From contig JARIBR010000246.1 in assembly GCA_029258695.1 (NCBI GenBank), forward strand, positions 1 through 8,183: a DNA stretch of 8,183 nucleotides, in the 5' to 3' direction. The notes beneath the pieces are model-generated. The model was given only the letters and a program-made list of their open reading frames with translations, ran no database searches and was not told the origin of the DNA. The stretch is from Quadrisphaera sp. (GTDB taxonomy: Bacteria > Actinomycetota > Actinomycetes > Actinomycetales > Quadrisphaeraceae). A program made the translations under genes and the position numbers. Below are positions 1 to 7,481 of this stretch, piece after piece (the stretch's first letter is position 1; each line of letters begins with the position of its first letter).

Positions 1-64
1 GGGTGCGCCATGGTGCGACGGTAAGGCCTGGGCCGCGAGGGGGCGCGGGGGCCCGTCCCCGGGC
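1..64. other. Left-edge intergenic stretch, no supported gene
   Basis: The 64 bases after the glycosyltransferase stop hold a short hairpin (GCCCG 51-55 with CGGGC 60-64, four-base loop) directly next to the stop, which could be a weak terminator. A minus-strand ATG at 9-11 and a plus-strand TAA at 22-24 are too close to the window edge to support a gene call in either direction. Confidence 0.4.
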
Positions 65-1612
65 TCAGGAGCCGGCGGACCACAGCTCGACGCGGACGTG
101 CCCGTGGTCGGTGCGGCTCACGAGGTCACGCCCCGACATCACGGCCGTCGAGCTCGCCGAGCCGCGGCCCAGGTCGCCGGTGGCCACCGCCATGGTGCCC
201 ACCAGCCACACCCGTGACCGGCCCTCGAGCAGCGCCGCGCGCTGGTCCGCGGGCACGACCGTGCCGCCCCGCGAGGCCACGCGGTCGTCGTCGGGGGCGA
301 GGAGGACGTCCTCCAGCCCTCCCGAGGACAGCTCGCCCGGGGGCAGGTACGTGCTGACCAGCGGCCGGGCCACGGAGCCGACGAAGACCACCACGTCGCC
401 GGGCTGCTGCTGCGCGACCAGCTGCGCCGCCGCGGCCGGGGCGTCGTCGAAGTCGTAGGGGGAGCTGCGGAAGTCCACGACCATGGGTGCCAGCGCCGTC
501 ACCACGGCCAGGACCGCTGCGCCGACGACCGCCGGCACGGCGACGTCGCGGACCTGCGGTGCGCGGCCAGCAGCCCACCGTCGGGCGGCGAGGACGACGC
601 CGGTGGCCGCGAGCAGGCTCAGGGCCGGGACGGCCGCGGAGGCGTACCGGGCGTTGAAGTACGAGCCGGACAGCCCCAGCGTGGCCACGGCAGCGAGGGG
701 GAGCACCGCCCACGACGCGAGCATCAGCAGGTCGCGGCGGCGGCCTCGCAGGAAGAACGCCCCGACCAGCGCGAGCACCCCCACGACGATGCCCGGGGTC
801 GGCGTGTCCCCGACGATCTTCCAGAAGGTGCTGAGCTTCCACAGCGGCATCACCGCGGGGGGGCTCTCCGCGGCCTGCTGCATCCCGACGGCCACGAGGG
901 ACAGGCCCACGGCGGCGGCGGGAAGGCCGGCGAGGGTGACGTGGAGCCGGCTCGCGCGGCCCGGTCGCAGCCACAGGGCGGCGAGGATCCCGGCGACGGC
1001 GGGCAGGGCGACCAGGGGGTGGAGGCCGACGGCCAGCGCACCGACCACCCCGAGGCCGACCAGCGCCCCGCGGCGCGGCATCTCTGCGGCGCGCAGCGCG
1101 AGCAGCGCCGTGGCCGCGGTGGCCGCCAGCACGAGGGGGTAGGGCCGGGCTTCCTGGGCGTGGATGACGACGGCCGAGGTGAAGGCGAGGAGGGTCCCGG
1201 CCAGGAGCGCCACGGGCTGACCGCCGACGCGGCGCCCGATGGCTGCGGTCAGGGCGACCGCGGCCACCGTGGCGACGAGGCTCGGCAGGCGCATCCACGC
1301 GGAGTCCGTGGACACGAGCAGCCAGCCGTGCATGATCGTGTAGTACACCGCCAGGCCTGCGTCGCGGTCGATGAGCAGCCCGTACATGTCCTCGAGGGAC
1401 GGGCTGGACGTCACCAGCGTGTAGATCTCGTCGCGCCAGAACGGCTTCGCGTCGAAGCGCCAGACGCTGAGGACGAGCGCGACCACGGCGGGCACGAGGA
1501 TCGAGAGGTGCCGGGTGGCCCACCGCTGCCACCCCGGGGAGGTGGGAGCGGGCGTCGGGCGCTCGAGCAGCGCCCCGCTCGAGCGTGCCTCCTGCTGCGG
1601 CGCGGCGCTCAT
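65..1612 (-). CDS. GT-C family (GT39/GT83-like) membrane glycosyltransferase
   Basis: This is a 515-residue polytopic membrane protein that probably transfers a sugar from a polyprenyl-phosphate donor to an acceptor on the outer face of the cytoplasmic membrane. Seen: a short cytoplasmic N-terminus, a first hydrophobic segment at about 36-52, then FWRDE at 58-62, where the acidic pair D61-E62 sits in the first extracytoplasmic loop as in ArnT/PMT-type enzymes. The family-typical HAQEARPYPL lies at 151-160, followed by about nine more hydrophobic segments to residue 376, with an ARYASAAVPAL stretch near 321-331. Residues from about 377 to the end form a hydrophilic tail, presumably extracytoplasmic. 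Its ATG overlaps the stop of the upstream PAP2 gene (ATGA, 1609-1612) and has no good Shine-Dalgarno of its own, which suggests translational coupling. The length is normal for actinobacterial family-39-like enzymes. Donor, acceptor and glycan are unknown. The glycosyltransferase class is fairly sure; the exact CAZy family is not. Confidence 0.85.
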   Translation of the reverse strand: MSAAPQQEARSSGALLERPTPAPTSPGWQRWATRHLSILVPAVVALVLSVWRFDAKPFWRDEIYTLVTSSPSLEDMYGLLIDRDAGLAVYYTIMHGWLLVSTDSAWMRLPSLVATVAAVALTAAIGRRVGGQPVALLAGTLLAFTSAVVIHAQEARPYPLVLAATAATALLALRAAEMPRRGALVGLGVVGALAVGLHPLVALPAVAGILAALWLRPGRASRLHVTLAGLPAAAVGLSLVAVGMQQAAESPPAVMPLWKLSTFWKIVGDTPTPGIVVGVLALVGAFFLRGRRRDLLMLASWAVLPLAAVATLGLSGSYFNARYASAAVPALSLLAATGVVLAARRWAAGRAPQVRDVAVPAVVGAAVLAVVTALAPMVVDFRSSPYDFDDAPAAAAQLVAQQQPGDVVVFVGSVARPLVSTYLPPGELSSGGLEDVLLAPDDDRVASRGGTVVPADQRAALLEGRSRVWLVGTMAVATGDLGRGSASSTAVMSGRDLVSRTDHGHVRVELWSAGS

Positions 1613-2727
1613 GCGGCGGCTCGCGGGGACACCACGTCAGCCCGTCCACCCCGGCGCAGCAGGTGGCCGTTGCCGGAGGCGATCGCCCCCGCCGCCACGG
1701 CGAGGTAGCCGATGGCCACCCCGGCGATGTCGTCGACGATGTAGTGCCAGCCGAAGTACACGGTCGCGACCACCACGAGGGCGAAGTAGGTCCACATCGC
1801 CCACCGGAAGAGGCGCTGGACCTTGATGAGCTGCATGATCAGCGCGGCGGTGAAGATGATCGAGGTGTGCAGCGACGCGAAGGCGGCGATGCCGGAGACC
1901 TTGCCGCTGGCCGCGGCGTCGATCAGCACGGAGCCGCGGTTGAAGAGCAGGCCGAACTGCAGGCCCTCGGCCCCGGTGTCGGGGAGGTCCCAGAATTCCT
2001 GGGGGATGGCGTTGAACGGACCGTCGGCCGGCACGAGGTAGTAGCTGAGGGTGCCCAGCGCCCAGTTGAGGCAGAGCGCCGTGACGTACCAGAGGCCGAA
2101 GGTGAGGTTCTTGGACCACACGAGCGAGGCGACCACGGAGACGGGCACGAAGATGAGGAAGACCATGTAGACCCACGAGAGCACGTAGGCCGAGGCGCCC
2201 GTGCCGAGGACGGCGTGCAGCACCGCAGCCGGATCGGTGCCGAAGAACAGGGCGCGGTCGAGGGCGATGAGCGCCTGGTCGTTGTTGCTGGTCCCGACGA
2301 AGGGCAGGTAGTTCTTGAGGTTCCGGTACCCCACGTAGCTGAGGTAGAAGAACGCGACCATGGCCAGGACCGGCGCCAGGCGGCGCAGGGGCCAGCGCTC
2401 GGTCGCCACCTCCTTGGCCGACGTCAGCACGGCGCTCCAGCCACGCCAGGCGTTCTTGCGGATGCGCCACGCGACCCGGGGGATGACGTCGATCGCGAGG
2501 CAGACCGCGACGATGAGCGGCATCCGGATCCAGCTCGGCCCGAGCCACCCGTCGGGGTCGCGCAGCGGGATGTCGAGGCGTTGCGACCCGATGATCGCCA
2601 GTCCCATGGTGACCACCGCGACCGCTCCGGCCAGCGTGAGGATGGGCTTGAGGCGCTTCTCGGGCAGCGCCGGCGCCTCCACGGGCGGGGTCGTCTGGGT
2701 GACCCGGACGGGGCTCGTGGTGGTCAT
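1609..2727 (-). CDS. PAP2_3/AUR1-like membrane phosphatase or inositol-phosphotransferase
   Basis: This is a 372-residue integral membrane protein of the PAP2 superfamily, closest in layout to the AUR1/inositolphosphotransferase-like branch (PAP2_3). Such enzymes cleave or transfer a phosphate head group on a lipid through a phospho-histidine intermediate. Seen: about seven or eight hydrophobic segments (for example 28-47, 118-134, 178-202, 208-231, 308-326, 329-350); YLVPADGPFN at 230-239 in the place of the first PAP2 motif; FASLHTS around 283-289 with H287; and GWHYIVDD at 326-333 giving the H328-xxx-D332 pair. H287, H328 and D332 are the expected catalytic triad. I chose the ATG at 2725-2727 because AGGA (2737-2740) lies nine bases upstream and the protein then starts MTTTSPV. 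The frame stays open to a GTG at 2838 and an ATG at 2787, so a longer form is possible. It overlaps the glycosyltransferase gene by ATGA. The substrate is unknown; polyprenyl phosphate or an inositol phospholipid would fit. Confidence 0.85.
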   Translation of the reverse strand: MTTTSPVRVTQTTPPVEAPALPEKRLKPILTLAGAVAVVTMGLAIIGSQRLDIPLRDPDGWLGPSWIRMPLIVAVCLAIDVIPRVAWRIRKNAWRGWSAVLTSAKEVATERWPLRRLAPVLAMVAFFYLSYVGYRNLKNYLPFVGTSNNDQALIALDRALFFGTDPAAVLHAVLGTGASAYVLSWVYMVFLIFVPVSVVASLVWSKNLTFGLWYVTALCLNWALGTLSYYLVPADGPFNAIPQEFWDLPDTGAEGLQFGLLFNRGSVLIDAAASGKVSGIAAFASLHTSIIFTAALIMQLIKVQRLFRWAMWTYFALVVVATVYFGWHYIVDDIAGVAIGYLAVAAGAIASGNGHLLRRGGRADVVSPRAAA

Positions 2728-2736
2728 AGCGGGCCA

Positions 2737-2740
2737 TCCT
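2737..2740 (-). promoter_or_regulatory. Shine-Dalgarno site choosing the PAP2 start
   Basis: AGGA lies nine bases before the ATG at 2725-2727. The alternative ATG at 2785-2787 has only a GGTGG stretch, which is one arm of the inverted repeat at 2793-2807, so the downstream ATG is preferred. Confidence 0.55.
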
Positions 2741-2792
2741 GCGACGTGGGCCGCCACATCTCCAGCCCGCGCCGCAACGGTGTCCATCTCGT

Positions 2793-2807
2793 GACCACCC
2801 GGTGGTC
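2793..2807. repeat. 7-bp perfect inverted repeat with one-base spacer, possible operator
   Basis: GACCACC (2793-2799) and GGTGGTC (2801-2807) are exact reverse complements around a single C. The dyad is about 65 bases upstream of the PAP2 start, in the only intergenic space from which the PAP2-glycosyltransferase pair could have its own promoter. I see no clear -35/-10 pair next to it. It could be an operator half-site pair, part of a terminator for the ATPase transcript together with 2822-2852, or chance. Confidence 0.35.
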
Positions 2808-2821
2808 CCCTCTCGTCAGCC

Positions 2822-2852
2822 CTCGCACGGCCCCGCACCGGCCTGTCGCGAG
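2822..2852 (-). terminator. Weak interrupted hairpin after the copper ATPase, possible terminator
   Basis: CTCGC (2822-2826) pairs with GCGAG (2848-2852), and inside it GGCC (2829-2832) pairs with GGCC (2840-2843), giving a stem of 5 plus 4 pairs with unpaired bases between. It begins 16 bases after the ATPase stop. No T-run follows. Position supports a terminator, but stems this short are frequent by chance at such high GC. Confidence 0.3.
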
Positions 2853-2868
2853 AGCGCAGGAGGAGCCG

Positions 2869-5304
2869 TCACGCCGCCCTGGCGCCTGTCACGGGGTCAA
2901 CGTCGCGGACGGGCTGGACGTTCCGCAGCCGCAGGCTGTTGGTCACCACGAGCACCGACGAGGCGCTCATGGCGGCCGCGGCGATCAGCGGGTTGAGCAG
3001 ACCGGCAGCCGCGAGGGGGATCGCCACGACGTTGTAGCCCAGCGCCCAGACGAGGTTGCCGCGGATGGTGCGCAGCGTCCGCCGAGAGAGGGTGATGGCG
3101 TCGGCCACCGTGGTGAGGTCCCGGCGGACGAGGATCACGTCGGCGGAGCGCATCGCGATGTCGGTCCCGTCGACCATCGCCATGCCGAGGTCACCGGTGG
3201 CCAGCGCCGCAGCGTCGTTCACCCCGTCGCCCACCACCGCGACGGTGGCGCCCTGCGCGCGCAGCGCCGCGACCGCGGCGGCCTTGTCGGCGGGCAGCAC
3301 GCCCGAGAGCACGTCGGTGATGCCGATCCGCGCGGCCACGGCGCGAGCCGGCGCCTCGGCGTCGCCGGTGAGCATCACGGTGCGCAGGCCCAGGGCGTGG
3401 AGGGCCTCGACGGCCTCGCCCGCCGAGGGGCGCACCCGGTCGGCCAGACCGAGGACCGCGACGACGACGCCGTCGACGACCACCGTGACGGCGGTGCGGC
3501 CGGCGCTGGACTGCTCCTGCACGGCCGCGTCGACCCGGCTCCAGTCGCTCGCCGCGTCCGCGTGCTCGCGCGCCAGCGCGGGCGAGCCGACGACGACCTG
3601 CGCGCCGGCGACCTCCGCGCGGGCCCCGAGGCCCGGCAGCGCCGTGAAGCCGCGCGCTGCCGGCAGCGAGGCGGCGTCCGACCCGTCGGGGGCGGCGCCG
3701 GACCCGTCGGACTCGAGGGTGTCGCGCGCCGCCGCGACGATCGCGCGCCCCAGCAGGTGCTCCGACCCCGCCTCGACGGCGGCGGCGAGCGCGAGCACCT
3801 CGTGCGCGTCCCGCCGGTCGGTCGGGACCACCGCGGCGAGGCGGAACTCCCCGGTGGTCAGCGTCCCGGTCTTGTCGAGGACGACGGTGTCGACGCGCCC
3901 CGACGCCTCGAGGGCGTCCTGTCCCTTGACGAGGATGCCCAGCTGCGAGCCCCGGCCGACGCCCACCATGAGCGCGGTGGGCGTCGCCATCCCCAGCGCG
4001 CACGGGCACGCGATGATGAGCACCGCCACCGCGGCGCCGAAGGAGGCTCGCGGCTCGTTGCCGAGCAGCAACCACACGAGCAGCACCACCGCGGAGAGCA
4101 CGAGGACGGCCGGCACGAACACCGCGACGATCCGGTCCACGGTGGTCTGCACCCCGGCGCGGCGCACCTGGGCGTCCTCGGCCATGGCGGCCATCTGCGC
4201 CAGCTGGGTGTGCGCGCCCACCTCGCGGGCACGCACGACGAGGCGGCCGTCGGCGGCGACGGCGCCACCGACCACGTCGTCGCCGGGGCCGACGTCGACG
4301 GGCAGCGGCTCACCCGTCATGGCAGCGGTGTCCAGCGCGGCGCGGCCCTCGAGCACCGTGCCGTCCACGGGCACCGTCTGTCCGGGGAGGACCACGACGG
4401 CGTCGCCGCGGCGCAGCGCGGCGACGGGCACGTCAGCGGTCTCGACGACACCGTCACCGCGCTCGCGCACCACCGTCGCGGTGGTGGGCACCAGGTCCGC
4501 GAGGGCGGCGAGGACGTCGCCGGCGCGCCGCCGCGCCCGGGTCTCGAAGTACCGGCCGGCGAGCTGGAAGGTCGTCAGCCCGGCGGCGACGTCGAGGTAC
4601 AGCGCGTTGGCGCCGGACGGGGTGACGCCGAAACCGAGCCAGTAGCCCGGCTCGCCCCCGTCGCCCAGCGCGAGGGTGATGACCGCCCAGCCGAAGGAGG
4701 CGATGATCCCCAGCGAGACGAGCGTGTCCATCGACGTCGCCCGGTGGCGCAGGCCGTTCAGCGCCGCACGGTGGAACGGCCAGGCGCACCAGGTGACGAC
4801 CGGGATGGCGAGCGCGACGCAGACCGCCTCCCACCCGGGGAAGCGCAGCCCGGGCACCAGCGCCAGGATGATCGTCGCGTCCCCGAGGGGGACCATGAGC
4901 ATCGCGGCCACGAACAGGCGCCGGCGCAGCAGCGCCAGGCGCGCGGTCGAGGCCCGCACGCTCCACTCGTCGTCACGGGAGCCGCCGCGCGTGCGCACCT
5001 GGGCGGTGTAGCCCGCGGCCTCGACGGCGGCGACCGCCTCGGCGCTGCGGCGGGCGGGGAGGCCCGCGAGCACCGCGCGGTCGGTGGGGTAGGAGACGGT
5101 GGCGACCACGCCGTCGAGCTTGTTGAGCCTGCGCTCCACCCGCCGGGCGCACGCGGCGCACGTCATGCCCCCGATGCTCAGCTCGAGGCGTTCCTCGTCG
5201 CGGTCGAGCACGCTGGGGCCGGGCCGGTCCGCCGCACGCACGCTCGCTCGGGGGTCGCGCTCCGCGGCGGGCTGCTCGCGGGGCAGGACCGGGGCGCTGC
5301 TCAT
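2869..5304 (-). CDS. copA: Cu(I)-translocating P1B-type ATPase
   Basis: This 811-residue ATPase exports Cu(I) from the cytoplasm, for detoxification or to load extracytoplasmic cuproproteins. Domains in order: an N-terminal heavy-metal-associated domain at about 40-105 with GMTCAAC (C49, C52); two leading membrane helices (about 125-150, 157-176); membrane segments near 195-212 and 235-250; the actuator with TGE at 330-332; the CPC metal site at 433-435; phosphorylation motif DKTGT from D477; N domain; and GDGVND at 692-697. Cu(I) specificity (P1B-1) is supported by N750-x6-Y757-N758-x4-P763 and by P772-x6-M779-x2-S782-S783. Oddities: the normally invariant SEHP motif reads SEHL (L517), and a 7-residue tandem duplication occupies 532-545. 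The start at 5304 has GGAGG six bases upstream (5311-5315), and its ATGA overlaps the stop of the CopD/CtaG gene, so the two are probably co-translated. The same frame is open upstream to 6123, but that part is antigenic-looking Pro/Arg-rich shadow of the neighbour. Family assignment is certain; full activity is not. Confidence 0.96.
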   Translation of the reverse strand: MSSAPVLPREQPAAERDPRASVRAADRPGPSVLDRDEERLELSIGGMTCAACARRVERRLNKLDGVVATVSYPTDRAVLAGLPARRSAEAVAAVEAAGYTAQVRTRGGSRDDEWSVRASTARLALLRRRLFVAAMLMVPLGDATIILALVPGLRFPGWEAVCVALAIPVVTWCAWPFHRAALNGLRHRATSMDTLVSLGIIASFGWAVITLALGDGGEPGYWLGFGVTPSGANALYLDVAAGLTTFQLAGRYFETRARRRAGDVLAALADLVPTTATVVRERGDGVVETADVPVAALRRGDAVVVLPGQTVPVDGTVLEGRAALDTAAMTGEPLPVDVGPGDDVVGGAVAADGRLVVRAREVGAHTQLAQMAAMAEDAQVRRAGVQTTVDRIVAVFVPAVLVLSAVVLLVWLLLGNEPRASFGAAVAVLIIACPCALGMATPTALMVGVGRGSQLGILVKGQDALEASGRVDTVVLDKTGTLTTGEFRLAAVVPTDRRDAHEVLALAAAVEAGSEHLLGRAIVAAARDTLESDGSGAAPDGSDAASLPAARGFTALPGLGARAEVAGAQVVVGSPALAREHADAASDWSRVDAAVQEQSSAGRTAVTVVVDGVVVAVLGLADRVRPSAGEAVEALHALGLRTVMLTGDAEAPARAVAARIGITDVLSGVLPADKAAAVAALRAQGATVAVVGDGVNDAAALATGDLGMAMVDGTDIAMRSADVILVRRDLTTVADAITLSRRTLRTIRGNLVWALGYNVVAIPLAAAGLLNPLIAAAAMSASSVLVVTNSLRLRNVQPVRDVDPVTGARAA
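3670..3711 (-). repeat. 21-bp tandem duplication in the ATPase N domain
   Basis: Two adjacent 21-base units, identical at 18 of 21 positions, encode SDGSGAA and PDGSDAA (residues 532-545). They keep the reading frame and lengthen a loop of the nucleotide-binding domain just after the SEHL motif. The high identity suggests a fairly recent slippage event. Confidence 0.75.
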
Positions 5305-7400
5305 CGGGTGCCTCCGGGGCGGCTGTCGCGCTCGGCCAGGCGGGCGAGCATCTGGTTGTAGGCCTCCACCTCGTCCTCGCCGCCGGAGGTGCCGGAGTCC
5401 CTGGCGCTCTGGGCGCGGTCGGCCTTGCGGTCGGTGCGCCGCGCCTCCCGGGCGTCCTGGCGGGCCCACTGGATGGACAGGGCGAGGACCACGAGCAGCA
5501 GCGGCACCTCGCCGGCGGCCCAGGCGATGCCCCCGCCGACGTACTGGTCGGCGAGCAGGTCGGTGTCCCAGGACCGGTCGAGGTACTCGTAGTACGTGCG
5601 GCCGATGACGGACGTGGACGTCATCACCGCGACGGCGAAGAACGCGTGGAAGGGCATCGCGGCGAGCACGAAGCCCAGGCGCCCCAGGTGGGGCAGCGGG
5701 CGCGGCGGCTGGTCGACGCCGACGACGAGCCCGTAGAAGAGGTACCCGGAGGCGATGAAGTGCAGGTTCATCAGCTGGTGGGACCAGTGGAAGCGCATCG
5801 CGAGGTCGAACAGCGGCGTGAGGTAGAGCAGGTAGTACGACGCCACGAAGACCACGAAGACGAGCAGCGGGTTGGACAGCACCGCCAGGTAGCGGGACTG
5901 GAGCACCGCCACCAGCCACTCGTGGAGCCCCGCGGGGGCTCCCCTGCCGGCGGGGCGCGAGGCCCGCAGCGCCAGCGTCATCGGGCCGCCGAGCACCATG
6001 AACAGCGGCCCGAGCATGGTCAGGCACATGTGCACGAGCATGTGGAGGCTGAAGGAGGCCGAGGAGTACTTGCCCAGGCCCGTCGACGTCACCGCGACGA
6101 TGACGGCCCAGCCGATGACCCACGCCACGAGGCGTCCGACCGGCCAGGCGTCCCCGCGCCGACGCAGGATCGCGTACCCGACCACGTAGGCGCCCACGGC
6201 GACCGCGGAGATCGTCGCGAGGAGCAGGTTCACGCGCCAGTCGCCGAGCAGCACGGCGGCGGTGGGGGCCTCGGGGACGTCGTAGCCGAGGAACGCCTGC
6301 TGGATCGAGGTGGGGACGAAGTACTGCGGGGAGGGGATGCGCGTCATGGCCACGCCGGCGCCGAGGTACACCCCTGCCGCCAGCGTCCCCAGGCCGAGCA
6401 GGCGGGGCGCACCCTGCGCGGCGCCGCGGCGCAGCGCCACCCCGAGGGCCACGGCGGCGGCGAGCGCGAGCAGGCGCACCAGGCCCCAGGCGCCGGTCGC
6501 GCCGGCCAGCGCGGTGAGGTCACCGCCGGAGAAGAAGGCGAGCACGACGCACTCGTAGCCCATCGCGACCGCCCCGGCGACGATCGCCGTCGCGCCGGTG
6601 CGCGCGAGGGCCTCGGGCTGCAGCGGGCGCCCCACGGCGGCCCGCAGGCCCGCGACGGCGAGCGCCCCGAACGCCGCGGCGCTCGCCAGGGTGGTGATGA
6701 TCCCGGCGTCGCCGCCGACGTCGTGCCAGGGGCCCACGAGCAGGGCCGTGACGACGACGGGCGCGAGCAGGACCACCGCGGTGAGCAGGGCGGGCAGGAG
6801 CATGTGGTCGAAGCGGCGGGCCGGGTAGGACAGCAGGTGCACCGCGAGGGCGCACGCCGCCACGACGAGCCACGCCCGCGGCAGGTACGCCCCGGTGAGC
6901 AGCACGGAGAAGGACGTCGGGGTGAGCGCCTCGAGCACGGAGATCCCGGAGGCGTCCCCCGCGTCGACGACCACGGCGAGCAGCGCGGCGAGCACCACCA
7001 CGGCGGAGGAGGCGCGCAGCACGCGGAGCTCGAAGGCCCCGCTGACGTCGAGGCGCAGGGGACCCGTGCGGGAGCGCAGCAGGGTGAGGTGCGCCAGGGC
7101 GCCGGCCATGAGGACGCTCGCCACGTCGAGCACCACGCGCAGCGCGGTGGAGCCGATCGCGGTGAGCGCCCCGGGGTAGCCGCGGGAGATCGCCGCGTAC
7201 CCGGTGGCCCCGAGGGAGGTGGCGGTGGCCACCGCCAGGAGCATCGCCGGTCCCACCAGCGCGGCGAACCACCACCGCGTCCAGCGGGCACCCGTCGCGG
7301 CCGGCAGGTGGTCCGCCGCCGACCGTGGACCAGCGGTGCTCGCCGCCGGCGTCACGGTGCCCGCGGCGGCGCGCGGGGCCCGACGGGCGATGGTCGACAT
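5301..7400 (-). CDS. CopD-like copper domain fused to CtaG-type cytochrome c oxidase assembly protein
   Basis: This 699-residue, many-spanning membrane protein belongs to the actinobacterial fusion class usually described as copper resistance protein CopD/cytochrome c oxidase assembly protein. The N-terminal half (about 40-350) carries eight or nine hydrophobic segments and resembles CopD, which is linked to copper uptake. The C-terminal half (about 380-650) matches CtaG of caa3-type oxidases, which helps build the copper centre of the oxidase. Seen in it: SLHMLVHM with H453 and H457, a GPLF...GGP stretch at 464-473, HQLMNLH with H541 and H547, FHAFF with H585, and DQYVGGGIAW at 618-627. A charged cytoplasmic tail ends with an EAYNQMLARLAERD segment typical of the family. 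The ATG at 7398-7400 is chosen because a near-perfect AGGAGGT lies nine bases upstream (7410-7416); the open frame continues to 7559, but that extension crosses the hairpin at 7517-7560 and looks non-coding. Its stop overlaps the copper ATPase start. Confidence 0.93.
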   Translation of the reverse strand: MSTIARRAPRAAAGTVTPAASTAGPRSAADHLPAATGARWTRWWFAALVGPAMLLAVATATSLGATGYAAISRGYPGALTAIGSTALRVVLDVASVLMAGALAHLTLLRSRTGPLRLDVSGAFELRVLRASSAVVVLAALLAVVVDAGDASGISVLEALTPTSFSVLLTGAYLPRAWLVVAACALAVHLLSYPARRFDHMLLPALLTAVVLLAPVVVTALLVGPWHDVGGDAGIITTLASAAAFGALAVAGLRAAVGRPLQPEALARTGATAIVAGAVAMGYECVVLAFFSGGDLTALAGATGAWGLVRLLALAAAVALGVALRRGAAQGAPRLLGLGTLAAGVYLGAGVAMTRIPSPQYFVPTSIQQAFLGYDVPEAPTAAVLLGDWRVNLLLATISAVAVGAYVVGYAILRRRGDAWPVGRLVAWVIGWAVIVAVTSTGLGKYSSASFSLHMLVHMCLTMLGPLFMVLGGPMTLALRASRPAGRGAPAGLHEWLVAVLQSRYLAVLSNPLLVFVVFVASYYLLYLTPLFDLAMRFHWSHQLMNLHFIASGYLFYGLVVGVDQPPRPLPHLGRLGFVLAAMPFHAFFAVAVMTSTSVIGRTYYEYLDRSWDTDLLADQYVGGGIAWAAGEVPLLLVVLALSIQWARQDAREARRTDRKADRAQSARDSGTSGGEDEVEAYNQMLARLAERDSRPGGTR
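5311..5315 (-). promoter_or_regulatory. Shine-Dalgarno site for the copper ATPase inside the CopD/CtaG gene
   Basis: GGAGG lies six bases before the ATPase ATG and within the last codons of the upstream gene. It lets ribosomes re-initiate at the ATGA overlap, and it fixes the ATPase start well inside a much longer open frame. Confidence 0.75.
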
Positions 7401-7409
7401 GCGGTGGTG

Positions 7410-7416
7410 ACCTCCT
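7410..7416 (-). promoter_or_regulatory. Strong Shine-Dalgarno site fixing the CopD/CtaG start
   Basis: AGGAGGT on the minus strand sits nine bases before the ATG at 7398-7400. It is the best ribosome site in the window and is the main reason for rejecting the 53-residue longer reading frame that begins at 7559. Confidence 0.85.
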
Positions 7417-7481
7417 GGACGCGGCGGGCGGAGCGCGGACCCGCGGCCGGGCCGGTGCACGGGGCCGCCGGCGGAACCTCC

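Noticed and set aside
1..24. Possible gene start on the minus strand (ATG 9-11) or gene end on the plus strand (TAA 22-24)
   Set aside because: Three or seven codons at the window edge give no coding evidence, and no ribosome site is convincing for the minus-strand ATG.
2728..2838. Longer PAP2 start at GTG 2838 or ATG 2787
   Set aside because: The added residues are hydrophilic with no family resemblance and the ribosome site at 2737-2740 favours 2727. The 2787 ATG is not fully excluded.
1585..5361. A plus-strand open frame of 1258 codons running antisense to three genes, and similar long antisense frames at 5646-7502 and 941-1708
   Set aside because: They mirror the G/C-ending codons of the minus-strand genes, have very low-complexity Arg/Gly/His/Glu-rich translations with no recognisable domain or membrane segment, and overlap well-identified proteins. 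Long antisense frames are expected at this GC content.
5305..6123. N-terminal extension of the copper ATPase frame up to 6123
   Set aside because: The translation is Pro/Arg/Ala-rich shadow of the CopD/CtaG gene in another frame. The family-like N-terminus with the metal-binding domain starts just after the ATG at 5304, which has its own ribosome site.
7221..7236. 16-bp perfect palindrome GGCGGTGGCCACCGCC inside the CopD/CtaG gene
   Set aside because: It simply encodes Val-Ala-Thr-Ala in a membrane segment with G/C-ending codons. No loop, no promoter context; likely chance.
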